From assembly GCF_958431955.1 (NCBI RefSeq), contig NZ_CAUASN010000002.1, forward strand, positions 83,959 through 147,958: a DNA stretch of 64,000 nt, written 5' to 3'. Both the position numbers and the translations under genes were made by a program. Shown piece after piece: positions 23,470-31,844 of the stretch. Position 1 is the stretch's first letter, and each line of letters opens with the position of its first letter. Origin of the DNA: an uncultured Adlercreutzia sp. Its GTDB lineage: Bacteria; Actinomycetota; Coriobacteriia; Coriobacteriales; Eggerthellaceae. The notes beneath the pieces were generated by a model. The model had not been told where the DNA came from. It saw only the letters and a list, made by a program, of their open reading frames with translations, and made no database searches.

Positions 23470-25902
23470 TTAGGCGCGGGCCACTTCGACGAGGTTGGTA
23501 TGCTGCGGGTTGGCCTTCGCGTAAGGCGACGGGCGGTGGGACGTCAGCGTGTTGATGCAGCCGCCGCGGTCCACTTTGTCACCGCTCATATCGGCGTCGT
23601 GCCATGCGCCCTGGCCCATGGCCACCGTGCCCGGGATGATGCGCGGAGTCACCTTCACGACAATCTCCACGGTGCCGCGATCGTTGGTCACGCGCACCGT
23701 GTCGCCATCGGCGATGGAGCGCTCCTCGGCATCGAGCGGGTTCATCCACAGTTCCTGCGGGTTTGCCGCCTTCAGCACCTCAATGCAGCCGTAGGAGGAA
23801 TGGGTGCGGCCCTTGAAATGGAAGCCCGTCAACTGCAGCGGGTACTTCTCGGCCAGCGGATCGGCGTAGCCCTCCACCTCGGGGCAGTACACCGGCAGCG
23901 GATGGATGAGATCGCCTTCGGCCAGCTCCCAGTCGGCCACGGTGTCCATGAGGGCCTGGGAGTAGATCTCGATCTTACCCGACGGCGTCTCCAGCGGGTT
24001 GGCCTCGGGGTCGTCGCGGAAGTCCTTGAAGGCCACGTGCTCGCCCTCCGGGCACTGCTTCTTATAGATATGCTGCTCCATCATTTCGTCGAAGGTGGGA
24101 GCGTCCGGATCGTCGGGAAGGGCCTGCTCCTCGTAGATGCGACGCAGCCAGCCCATCTCGTCGAGCCCTTCAGTGAAGGCATCCTTCTGGCCGAGCCGGT
24201 CGGCCACATCGGTGAGCACCGAGTACAGCGTGCGCCGCTCGAACTTCGGGGAGGTGATGGCGTCGCCGGCGATGTAGTAGGCCATATTGCCGGCGTACTC
24301 GCTCTGGATGATGTTAGGCTGCTCTACCGCCATAAGGTCGGGCAGCAGGATGTCGGCGTACTTCGCGGAGTCGGTCATGAACGTGTCCCACAGCACGATG
24401 AACTCGCACTTCGACTCGTCGGAGAGCACCTCGTGGGCGTGGTTGATGTCGCCATGCTGGTTGGTCATGCAGTTTCCGGCGTAGTTCCAGATCATCTTGA
24501 TGGGCACCGAGAGTTTGTCGGCACCGCGCACGCCGTCGCGCACGGCTGTCATCTGCTCGCCGTGGTCGACCGCATCAGTCCAGGTGAACGAGGCGATGGA
24601 CACTTCCACCGGATTGTCCTCGGCCGGCACGCCGAACCAGGCGGGCATGTAGTAGCCGTCCAGATCGCTGCCGGTGTTACCACCGTTGATGCCCACGTTG
24701 CCCGTCAGCACCGCGAGCATGCAGATGGCACGGGCCGTCTGCTCTCCGTTGCCGCGACGCTGGGGGCCTTTTCCCTGGTAGATGGCGCAGGGCTTGGCCG
24801 TGGCAATCTCACGTGCGAGCTCCTCGATGGTGGCGGCGGGCACGAGCGTGATGGAGGCGGCCCATTCGGGCGTCTTGGGCGTGGCATCGACGCCCTTGCC
24901 GGTGATGTAGTCCACATAGGAGGCACCCGTGCCGCGCAGCTCCTCGGGCATGGTAGCGTCGTCGTAGCCGATGCAGTAGGTGCTCAGGAAGTCGTGATCC
25001 ACCAAATCCTCGGTGATCATCACGTAGGCGCAGGCGTCCACGAGTGCCGCATCGGTACCGGGGCGAATGGCGATCCACTGGTCGGCGTGGACGGCGGCCG
25101 TATCGGTGTAGCGCGGATCGATGACGATCACCTTCGCGCCCGACTTCTCCAGGCCCTGCATGTAGTGATAGGTGGGGCCGCCACCAGACATCTTCGTCTC
25201 GCAGCTGTTGTCGCCGAAGAGCACCACCAGCTTGGAGTTGGCCACATCCGAATTGCCGTTGGCCGCGCGCCCGCCGTAGAGGAAGGGCAGCGCCTGGGAG
25301 ATCTGGGCAGAGCTGTAGGAGCCGTAGCGCCCGAGGCAGCCGCCGTTCATGTTCACCAGGCGGTTGAGGAAGCCGCCGATGTTGCCGGCGTTCACCCCCG
25401 ACGCATACTGCACATACACCGATTCGGGGCCGTAGGTGCCTAGGATGCGCTGATACTCGCTGGCAATGGTGTCGATGGCCTCGTCCCAGCTGATCTCCTC
25501 GAACTTGCCCTCGCCGCGCTTGCCCACGCGCTTCATGGGCGTGTTCAGGCGGTCGGGATGGTTGAGCCAACGGCGAATGGAGCGTCCGCGCTGGCAGGCG
25601 CGCAGCTGGTGGTCGCCGTACTCGTCGTTGCCGGTGTTGTCGGTTTCCACCCACTTCACCTCGTCGTCCACCACGTGGAAGCGCAGCGCGCAGCGGGTCT
25701 CGCAGTTCACCGAGCAATGACCCCAGCAGATCTTCTCCTCGGCCGGGGCGGTGTCGGCCAGTTCGGCATCGGCGCCGGTGTCGGCGGCAGGCGCGCAACC
25801 GAACAGACCGGCCGTGCCGACGGCGGCAGCGCCGAGGCCAGCGAGCGCCGAGCCTTTCATGAACGTGCGACGGGACAACGAAAGCTCCTTCGTATTCGTC
25901 AT
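23470..25902 (-). CDS. DMSO-reductase-family molybdopterin oxidoreductase, Tat-exported
   Basis: 810 aa, ATG 25902 after GGGAGGGACC. Tat signal 'SLSRRTFMKGSALAGLG' (residues 8-24) ending near a lipobox-like 'LFGC'. A complete 4Fe-4S motif is present: 'HCSVNCETRCAL' then 'RACQRGRS'. 'GGCLGRYGSYSSAQIS' matches the DmsA segment that carries the molybdenum Ser ligand. Further DmsA-like segments are 'VVLFGDNSCETKMSGGG' and 'IVIDPRYTDTAAVHADQW'. It probably reduces an S- or N-oxide or related acceptor; the true substrate cannot be read. It heads an operon with two B subunits, TorD and DmsC, and is divergent from a membrane LuxR regulator. Confidence 0.93.
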   Translation of the reverse strand: MTNTKELSLSRRTFMKGSALAGLGAAAVGTAGLFGCAPAADTGADAELADTAPAEEKICWGHCSVNCETRCALRFHVVDDEVKWVETDNTGNDEYGDHQLRACQRGRSIRRWLNHPDRLNTPMKRVGKRGEGKFEEISWDEAIDTIASEYQRILGTYGPESVYVQYASGVNAGNIGGFLNRLVNMNGGCLGRYGSYSSAQISQALPFLYGGRAANGNSDVANSKLVVLFGDNSCETKMSGGGPTYHYMQGLEKSGAKVIVIDPRYTDTAAVHADQWIAIRPGTDAALVDACAYVMITEDLVDHDFLSTYCIGYDDATMPEELRGTGASYVDYITGKGVDATPKTPEWAASITLVPAATIEELAREIATAKPCAIYQGKGPQRRGNGEQTARAICMLAVLTGNVGINGGNTGSDLDGYYMPAWFGVPAEDNPVEVSIASFTWTDAVDHGEQMTAVRDGVRGADKLSVPIKMIWNYAGNCMTNQHGDINHAHEVLSDESKCEFIVLWDTFMTDSAKYADILLPDLMAVEQPNIIQSEYAGNMAYYIAGDAITSPKFERRTLYSVLTDVADRLGQKDAFTEGLDEMGWLRRIYEEQALPDDPDAPTFDEMMEQHIYKKQCPEGEHVAFKDFRDDPEANPLETPSGKIEIYSQALMDTVADWELAEGDLIHPLPVYCPEVEGYADPLAEKYPLQLTGFHFKGRTHSSYGCIEVLKAANPQELWMNPLDAEERSIADGDTVRVTNDRGTVEIVVKVTPRIIPGTVAMGQGAWHDADMSGDKVDRGGCINTLTSHRPSPYAKANPQHTNLVEVARA

Positions 25903-26173
25903 GGTCCCTCCCTCTCTTCTCTCGAAACAGTATGGAGCATTCCGGCAACGCCCGACAGAGCGTCGGCGGAACGGTCGGCGGGGGTCTCCTCGGCCTCGCC
26001 GACGGGCTGCATCATAGCCCGCTGTGGGCGGAAAGCGTGTCACATACTCCGTGTGAATTTCGCGTTATGCCTGTTCATAGCCTTGGGATGCGTCACCTGT
26101 TTCCCCGCTCTGCAAAGCGCGCGACCACGCAGGGCGCTATACTAAGCAGAGACGAAAAGGGAGGGGGAATCCT
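25903..26173. promoter_or_regulatory. Divergent regulatory region with TCACA-N7-TGTGA dyad
   Basis: A 271-nt gap between the dms operon and the LuxR regulator. It contains TCACA (26040-26044) and TGTGA (26052-26056), a 5-bp inverted repeat with a 7-nt spacer, within the longer near-dyad GTGTCACAT..CGTGTGAA. A candidate operator for the neighbouring regulator or a Crp/Fnr-like factor. Confidence 0.35.
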
Positions 26174-27877
26174 GTGAGGGCATCGGCATTGCTCAGCCTG
26201 CTGCGGCCGAATACGGCCTCGCTCGGCTATGGGCTGTTCCTGGCCATCAACGCCGCCAGCGTGTGGGGCGGCGTGTTCCCGTTCCTGCCGCTCTCTTTCC
26301 AAACCCCCGAGGTGATGCTGTGGTTCTTCGGCGCCGAGTCGCTGGCCTTTACCCTCACCTTCCTAGCCAGCGCCGCCGGCACCTATTTCTTCCCCGCCGA
26401 GACACGGCACTTCATGGTGAAGGCCGTGGCGGTGCCCTACATGGGTGGCTGGTGCCTGCTCATCGGCGCCATGTACGCGCGCGGCATCGCGGTGCCTCTG
26501 GCGGGCGCGGGAGGAGCGCTGCTCGGCGTGGGGTCGGCCGGCTTCTACATGCTGTGGCAGCGGCTGTTCGCCAGCCAGGATGCGCGCGAGGGCATGGGCA
26601 ATCTCATCGCCGGCACGGCCTGGGCGGCGGTGCTGTACTTCGCGCTGTACCTCATTCCCGTGGCGGTGACGGCCTACCTCATTCCCTGCGTGTTCCTGCC
26701 GCTGTTCGGCCTGGCCGTGGTGTTGAAGAGCCGTACCATCGACCGCGACCAGCCCATGTTCCAGGACGCGCCGCGCGAGCACCCGCGCACCTACCGCCAC
26801 GTGCTGTCCACCATCTGGCGCACCGCGCTCAGCCTCGGTACCCTGGGGTTCTGCACCGGCGTCATGCGGTCGCTGGCCGTGGGAGACCCGGCCGTGGGCA
26901 CCGTCGTGAACGCGCTTTCCATGGCGGCCTCGTGCGCGGCAGCCGTGGCGCTGCTCGCCGTGTGGTCCCGTAAGAGCCTGCGCATCAACGTGGCCACAAG
27001 CTATCGGCTGTTCTTCCCCGTGGTGACCACGGCGTTTCTGCTGCTGCCGCTGCTGGGGCCGGGATACGCCGGCGCTCTGGCGGCGGGTCTGTACGCGCTG
27101 TGGTCGGTGGCCATCATGCTCATGATGATCCAGTGCGCCCAGGTGTCGCGCGACGGCGGCATCAACCCGGTGTTCATCTACGGCGCCTTCGGCGGCATCA
27201 TGTACGGCCTGCACGACGTGGGCTTCATCGGCGGCCGCCTCATCGAGTCGCTGCCGTGGGGCGATTTGCCGCTCGGGGGGTTGTCACCGCTCGCCCTCAT
27301 CACCATCGGGGCGCTGTATCTGCTGGGCATCATGTACTTCGTCGGCCAGGGAGGCTTCCGCCGCGCCCTGGCCACAGGTGCTCCCGACGAGATCGAGCTT
27401 TTGGCGCTGCGTCGACGCGAGGAACGCGGAGCGGCGGCGAGCTGCCGGACGGGCACACGAGAAGAGGCCGAGCTGGGGAAGGCAGCGGTCGAGGGCGAGG
27501 CGAACTGCGTTCAGGAGACGGAGGAGAGGGGCCGCACGCCCCGCGAGAGCCGCCTGCGCCTCGGAACAGGCGAGCCCCTCCGCAGAGAGGGCGCCGCCCC
27601 ATCCCGCGACGCACACGAGGCAGAGGCCGCCACCTACCGCGATCGCTTCTCGAAGCAGATAGCAGCGGTGCGCGAGAGCTTCGGGCTGTCGGCGCGCGAG
27701 GCCGAGGTGGCCGAACTCATCGCCCGCGGCAACACCGTGGCCCACATCGCCGAGCTGCTGTTCGTGTCGGAGAACACCGTGCGCACCCATTCCAAGCGCA
27801 TTTACGTGAAGCTCGGCATCCACAAGCGCCAGGAGCTCATCGAGCTCGTGGAGAGCTTCGACCCCGAGAGCCGGTAG
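26174..27877 (+). CDS. Membrane-embedded LuxR-family transcriptional regulator
   Basis: 567 aa, GTG start at 26174 after GAGGGGGAA. The first 400 residues are a polytopic membrane domain with about 10-12 helices (for example YGLFLAINAASVWGGVFPFL, VAVPYMGGWCLLIGAMYA). A charged variable linker covers about residues 405-490. The C-terminal LuxR helix-turn-helix is 'FGLSAREAEVAELIARGNTV ... SENTVRTHSKRIYVKLGI'. This architecture is expanded in Eggerthellaceae, where such regulators sit next to and induce molybdoenzyme operons in response to their substrates. Its divergent position predicts control of the dms operon. Confidence 0.92.
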   Translation: MRASALLSLLRPNTASLGYGLFLAINAASVWGGVFPFLPLSFQTPEVMLWFFGAESLAFTLTFLASAAGTYFFPAETRHFMVKAVAVPYMGGWCLLIGAMYARGIAVPLAGAGGALLGVGSAGFYMLWQRLFASQDAREGMGNLIAGTAWAAVLYFALYLIPVAVTAYLIPCVFLPLFGLAVVLKSRTIDRDQPMFQDAPREHPRTYRHVLSTIWRTALSLGTLGFCTGVMRSLAVGDPAVGTVVNALSMAASCAAAVALLAVWSRKSLRINVATSYRLFFPVVTTAFLLLPLLGPGYAGALAAGLYALWSVAIMLMMIQCAQVSRDGGINPVFIYGAFGGIMYGLHDVGFIGGRLIESLPWGDLPLGGLSPLALITIGALYLLGIMYFVGQGGFRRALATGAPDEIELLALRRREERGAAASCRTGTREEAELGKAAVEGEANCVQETEERGRTPRESRLRLGTGEPLRREGAAPSRDAHEAEAATYRDRFSKQIAAVRESFGLSAREAEVAELIARGNTVAHIAELLFVSENTVRTHSKRIYVKLGIHKRQELIELVESFDPESR

Positions 27878-27955
27878 ACCGCCGTTTCGCGACGGGGCAT
27901 GACGCGCGGGCGGAACGCGGGGGACAGGCGCAGCTGCGCTTGCTACCATGGGGCC

Positions 27956-28660
27956 ATGACGGAAAGGGCAAACATACCGGAAAAGACGCTGCAAGCGCAG
28001 CGGCGCTACCTTGTGATGGCGTCGGCCTGCGTGGTGCTCGCCGCGCTGGCGGCCGCGGTGCTAGTGCTGCCCGAGCTGCCCGTGGCCGACGCGGGTGGCG
28101 CGGGCGGCGCAGCGGCAGCGGGGATGACGGCCAGCGACGCACTCGGGGCTGGGGCGGCTGGCGCACTCGGGGTCGCCGCCTGCCCGCAGTGGCTCTACCT
28201 CGTGGGAACCTGCGTGCTCGTGGCCGTGGTGGAAGAGCTCGTCTTCCGTGGCCTGCTCTTGCGCGCGGTGCGGCGCGCATGTGGCCCCAAGGCCACCATC
28301 GTCGTGACGGCCGCCGTGTTCGCCGCCTTGCACGGGCTGCCCATCGGCATCGAGGGCGCCCCGGCCGCCGAGGTGGTCGCCGCGTCGCTTGCCCTGAAGT
28401 TTTTGGAGGCCCTCGCCTTCGGCATCGTGCTGGCCGCCCTACTCTTCCGGGGCGGCACGCTACCCCTCGTCATCGCGCTGCACGCGGTATTCGACATCAT
28501 CTACTTTGCCGGCCCCGTGCTCATCGGCGGCGACTTCCCCGCCACCTACGTGGCCACCACCCCCGCCGGCTTCGCCTCCCTGGCCGCAGCAACCCTCATC
28601 CTGGCCATCCCCGCCGTCCGCGCCCTTCGCTTCCCCACAAGCAGCTTGAAGCTGGATTAG
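27956..28660 (+). CDS. CPBP-family intramembrane metalloprotease (CAAX/Rce1-like)
   Basis: 234 aa from ATG 27956; a start at 27899 is possible, and neither has a strong ribosome site. The polytopic membrane protein holds the three family motifs: 'VVEELVFRGLLL' (EExxxR, about residue 93), 'AALHGLP', and 'IALHAVFDIIYF'. Family members cleave membrane peptides or act in bacteriocin immunity or stress. A long Gly/Ala-rich segment (ADAGGAGGAAAAG) between the first helices is likely a periplasmic loop. It is about 80 nt downstream of the LuxR gene and may be co-transcribed. Confidence 0.88.
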   Translation: MTERANIPEKTLQAQRRYLVMASACVVLAALAAAVLVLPELPVADAGGAGGAAAAGMTASDALGAGAAGALGVAACPQWLYLVGTCVLVAVVEELVFRGLLLRAVRRACGPKATIVVTAAVFAALHGLPIGIEGAPAAEVVAASLALKFLEALAFGIVLAALLFRGGTLPLVIALHAVFDIIYFAGPVLIGGDFPATYVATTPAGFASLAAATLILAIPAVRALRFPTSSLKLD

Positions 28661-28752
28661 CGGTCGCCCCAAGGGAGAGTGCGCAATCCACCGTGTTCGA
28701 CATGCTCATGTCCAGCCCTACCCGCCTTGGGCTAATCCCAAACTCAAACCAG

Positions 28753-29403
28753 CTACGGAAGCTCCAACATGTTCTCGCTTGCGGTTTTGCGAATTCGCTG
28801 TTGCCTCTCCTGCGAAAGCGACCCAATATATGTTCGCAACGCTTCGAGCTCAGACGGCTTCCCCTGAAGGTAAGCCAGGAGAAGCCGTACCGCCTCAATA
28901 TCCTTCGGCCTCTTAGATGCAGGTCTCCTATCTTTATTGATATAGAGCTTGTGACAAAGATAGGAGGCGGGAGTGGGCACTTTTATGTCATAGCCCTTCG
29001 CCGCAACGAACATGGGCCTCAACATATCCATGTTAGCAAGCTTCTCGGCAACCACCTCGGTGTTTGGAATTCTTGCGAGGCCCGGCCCCGATCCAAGCTG
29101 GCTCGTCAGGAATTCTACCTCGATACCTTCCTTGTAAAACGCCCGCAAACAGCCGCCCTCGGTCGGGGCAAGAAAGCCCGCCTGCTCCATTTCAGCCCCC
29201 AGGCATTCACTGCCATCGACCTCAAAGTAGGGGTTGCCATAAAGAACATCGATGTCGTGGGATTTTAAGTTCGGAAGATAGTCATCGTCAAAGTAAAATG
29301 TGTAGAGGTATTCCGCCCAGCTGCCGACGATCATTACATAGGGCAGCAAGTGGGCAGCTTTCAGGGTGCGCACCAAATCCCAGAATATGTCTTCATGCCT
29401 CAC
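28753..29403 (-). CDS. Nucleotidyltransferase-like protein (candidate toxin of a two-gene module)
   Basis: 216 aa. Start chosen as GTG 29403 because GGGGAGGAATC lies directly upstream; the ATGs further out lie inside the partner gene. 'YVMIVGSWAEYLYTFYFD' followed by 'LKSHDIDVLYGNP' fits the nucleotidyltransferase G-S ... D-x-D core (about residues 25-55). The C-terminus has 'YLCHKLYINKDRRP' and 'KRPKDIEAVRLLLAYL', as in AbiEii/MNT-like proteins. It overlaps the upstream small gene by 11 nt. The local base composition is visibly more AT-rich than neighbours, a sign of transfer. A toxin role is inference. Confidence 0.65.
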   Translation of the reverse strand: MRHEDIFWDLVRTLKAAHLLPYVMIVGSWAEYLYTFYFDDDYLPNLKSHDIDVLYGNPYFEVDGSECLGAEMEQAGFLAPTEGGCLRAFYKEGIEVEFLTSQLGSGPGLARIPNTEVVAEKLANMDMLRPMFVAAKGYDIKVPTPASYLCHKLYINKDRRPASKRPKDIEAVRLLLAYLQGKPSELEALRTYIGSLSQERQQRIRKTASENMLELP

Positions 29404-29716
29404 GATTCCTCCCCAGCGCCTTCTCGATAAAAGCATGCTCACGCTTCAACCGCCTGAGAACAGCCTCTAGCGATCTCCGGCGTTCCACCTTACGGCGAAG
29501 CTCATCGCCCACTTTGCCCTCGGAGCCCACATATTCGGTAACCACCTTATCGCCGTCACGAAACTTCAGGTAGCAGTAGGGGCGCCCCCGGCGCATCTTC
29601 ACCGCGACGCTGCCCCGGGGAAGCGCTGCGATCTCGCGGGCGTAAGCAGACTGAGACCGCTCGTTTCTCGCCAATTCCTCAGCAAGGGTATCCCTTATGA
29701 TATTTGTCTCGCTCAT
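29393..29716 (-). CDS. Small coiled-coil protein, candidate antitoxin/partner of the nucleotidyltransferase
   Basis: 107 aa, ATG 29716. N-terminal helix 'IIRDTLAEELARNERSQSAY', central beta-hairpin 'PRGSVAVKMRRGRPYCYLKF ... VVTEYVGSEGKV', and a basic C-terminal coiled coil 'ELRRKVERRRSLEAVLRRLK'. This layout resembles small DUF6788-like proteins that travel with transfer-associated genes. It is first in the module, overlaps the nucleotidyltransferase gene, and its promoter carries a 12-bp inverted repeat, all typical of an autoregulating antitoxin. No Shine-Dalgarno precedes the ATG; the predicted promoter would give a nearly leaderless mRNA. Confidence 0.6.
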   Translation of the reverse strand: MSETNIIRDTLAEELARNERSQSAYAREIAALPRGSVAVKMRRGRPYCYLKFRDGDKVVTEYVGSEGKVGDELRRKVERRRSLEAVLRRLKREHAFIEKALGRNREA

Positions 29717-29725
29717 GTCGTGAAT

Positions 29726-29768
29726 GTTGCCCCACAAAAGTTCGATTGTCAATAGCTTGTGGGGCAAC
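29726..29768 (-). promoter_or_regulatory. Promoter with 12-bp inverted-repeat operator
   Basis: GTTGCCCCACAA (29726-29737) and TTGTGGGGCAAC (29757-29768) form a perfect 12-bp inverted repeat with a 19-nt spacer. On the minus strand the spacer holds -35 TTGACA (29752-29747). A 17-nt gap leads to -10 CAACAT (29729-29724), which overlaps the inner arm. A repressor bound to the dyad would block RNA polymerase. The -10 lies 7 nt from the ATG. Confidence 0.7.
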
Positions 29769-29800
29769 ACTTGTACACACAACGCCCTTCCATCAAAAAA

Positions 29801-29826
29801 GCCCGCGCCTTGGGTGTGGCGCGGGC
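29801..29826 (-). terminator. Terminator of the flavoprotein gene
   Basis: 9-bp stem GCCCGCGCC (29801-29809) with GGCGCGGGC (29818-29826), 8-nt loop. On the minus strand it is followed by TTTTTTGATGG, about 52 nt after the flavoprotein stop codon. Confidence 0.88.
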
Positions 29827-29878
29827 CTGGGAGCGGCGGGGCTCAGGGGAGGGAGAGCGCCCCGCCTTCGAGAGGCGC

Positions 29879-31609
29879 TTAGGCTTCCTTGCCGCCGAGC
29901 ACCTGACCGATGGTGTAGCCCATCAGGCAGTTGCGGGTATGCGAGAGGCAGTTCAGATTGTGCGGGTAGGTGTTGTAGAACATGCCGCCCGACACAATAC
30001 CGGCCGCGAACAGGCCCTCGATGGGCTGGCGATCGCGATCGAGCACGCGGCAGGCCGTGTCCACCAGCAGGCCGCCCGCGGTGCACAAGCCGTCGGCATA
30101 CTCCTTGGTGGCGTAGAACGGCGGCGTGTCGATGGTCATCATCATCTCGCCGGGGAAGTTGAAGTCCTCGTCCTTGCCGGCGGCGGCCATCTCGTTCCAG
30201 CGGTTGATAGTGGCCACGAACTCGTCAGCGGGAACCTCCATGAGCTCGGCCAACTCCTCCAGCGTGTCGGCCTTCAGGGCGTTCTCGCTCGTGGCGGCGC
30301 CGACCCACACCTCCTTGGGACCGTAGCACGACGAGCTCGGCGTCCAGATCTTATCGATCTTCTCGCCGATGGCGCTATCGACCACGTAGAAGTCGTAGGT
30401 GCCGGGCTGGGCCTGAATGGCCATGGCCAGATGCCCGTAGGGCTCGTACTCGGGCGTGAAGCGGCGGCCGAGCTTGTTCACGCGCAGGTAGGGCATAAGC
30501 TGCTCGGGGTCGAGCATGATCGGCTGCGGGAACTCGTCCTCGGCGGCGCCCACGGCCACGCCCATCTGCAGGCCGTCGCCGGTGTTGCCGAACGCGCCCG
30601 TGAGCCACGCCCCCGGCACGCCGCGCGGACGGCAGCGCTCCTTGAGCATCTGCTGGTTGAACTCGTAGCCGCCCGTGGCGAGCACCACGCCCTTGGCGCA
30701 GTTGTACTGCTCGTAGCCGCCCTCGCCCTTCACGATAACGCCCGTCACCTTGCCGGCGTCGTCGGTCACCAGCTGGCAAGCCGGCGTGTTGAAGCGGATC
30801 TCCACCCCGGCCTCGGTCAGAATGCCCGCTAGAATGTCGGCCAGCTCGCCCGGCGGGTACGGCAGATTCAGCGACGTGTTCCACGAGCGCGACAGGGAGG
30901 TCTTGTCCCACTCGTCGCGGAAGTCGGGGAAGTCGCCGGCGGCGAAGGTGAGCGGGTAATCGTCCAGGTTCTGGTTGTCGAAGTGGCTGATGTACCAGTC
31001 CACCGCCTCGCCGTTCTTCTCCAGGAAGTGCTTGAACAGCGTCATGTCGCCCTGGAAGGCGTTGTCGATCATGGCGTCGGCGATCCACGCATCGGTGTCG
31101 TAGGTCATGCCCCAGTGCTCGTGCAGCTTGGAGTTGGTGCCGCCGATAGTGGCGGAGTTGTAGTTGCCGCGGTTCTGCTTCTCCACGGCCACCACCTTCA
31201 ACCCCTGCTCGGCGCAGGAGAGCGCCGCCGCGTCGCCCGCGGGGCCCAGGCCGCACACCACCACGTCCACATCGTGGGTAGCGGTGATCTCGTCAGCCGC
31301 GATGGGCTCGGCCACGAAGGCGATCTCGCCCTCGCCTGCCGATCCCACTTCCACTTCCTCTACCACAGGCCACACGGCCTTCGAGGGGTCGGTGGTCTGC
31401 ATGGCGCCGGTGGCGGCCATGGCATCGCCGGCTGCGGCTCCCGCCGCATCGCCCGCGGCCTCGCCCGATGCCTGCGGCGCGCAACCGGAAAGCCCGGCCA
31501 CGGCAGCAGCGCCGGCGGCCAGGGCGGCGCCCGACAGGAAGCCGCGGCGGCTCACACCGCGCCGGGCTTCCGACAGATTGGCTTGCGTCGTGTTCTTCTC
31601 GTTTTCCAT
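29879..31609 (-). CDS. Tat-exported FAD-dependent fumarate reductase-like flavoprotein
   Basis: 576 aa, ATG 31609 after GGGAGTACC. The Tat signal 'VSRRGFLSGAALAAGAAAVA' with lipobox-like 'LSGC' (residues 18-42) is followed by an Ala/Gly linker, then the FAD-binding fold 'DVDVVVCGLGPAGDAAALS' and the C-terminal 'GLFAAGIVSGGMFYNTYP'. This is the succinate dehydrogenase/fumarate reductase flavoprotein superfamily without a fused cytochrome domain. In Eggerthellaceae such enzymes reduce varied enoates or other organic acceptors, and the substrate cannot be assigned here. A membrane LuxR regulator is divergent to it. Confidence 0.9.
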   Translation of the reverse strand: MENEKNTTQANLSEARRGVSRRGFLSGAALAAGAAAVAGLSGCAPQASGEAAGDAAGAAAGDAMAATGAMQTTDPSKAVWPVVEEVEVGSAGEGEIAFVAEPIAADEITATHDVDVVVCGLGPAGDAAALSCAEQGLKVVAVEKQNRGNYNSATIGGTNSKLHEHWGMTYDTDAWIADAMIDNAFQGDMTLFKHFLEKNGEAVDWYISHFDNQNLDDYPLTFAAGDFPDFRDEWDKTSLSRSWNTSLNLPYPPGELADILAGILTEAGVEIRFNTPACQLVTDDAGKVTGVIVKGEGGYEQYNCAKGVVLATGGYEFNQQMLKERCRPRGVPGAWLTGAFGNTGDGLQMGVAVGAAEDEFPQPIMLDPEQLMPYLRVNKLGRRFTPEYEPYGHLAMAIQAQPGTYDFYVVDSAIGEKIDKIWTPSSSCYGPKEVWVGAATSENALKADTLEELAELMEVPADEFVATINRWNEMAAAGKDEDFNFPGEMMMTIDTPPFYATKEYADGLCTAGGLLVDTACRVLDRDRQPIEGLFAAGIVSGGMFYNTYPHNLNCLSHTRNCLMGYTIGQVLGGKEA

Positions 31610-31844
31610 AGGTACTCCCTCCAATGACTCAGGGTCCCCCGGCAACCGCATCGGCCGGGCCGCGGTCTCTCAAACGCGTGGACCTCATGAGCCGCAAGTG
31701 TGGCATCCGCTGCGGGAAATCGCATCTTCCGAAACGGGAGATTTTTGCATTCCCGCTGTTCAGAAGCACTGTATTACTGCAAGTTCCTCCCCTCTTTACC
31801 TCATTAGTGCGATAGGATGTTCCCGTGCAAGCAAGGGAGGAAGC
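31610..31844. promoter_or_regulatory. Divergent intergenic region, flavoprotein / LuxR regulator
   Basis: 235 nt. It holds a near-dyad GCGGGAAATCGCA ... TGCATTCCCGC (about 31711-31760) that could be an operator, and GGGAGG before the regulator start. The arms are imperfect, so function is uncertain. Confidence 0.3.

Noticed and set aside
29717..29782. N-terminal extension of the candidate antitoxin gene to 29782
   Set aside because: It would translate through the inverted-repeat operator and promoter; the ATG at 29716 is the better start.
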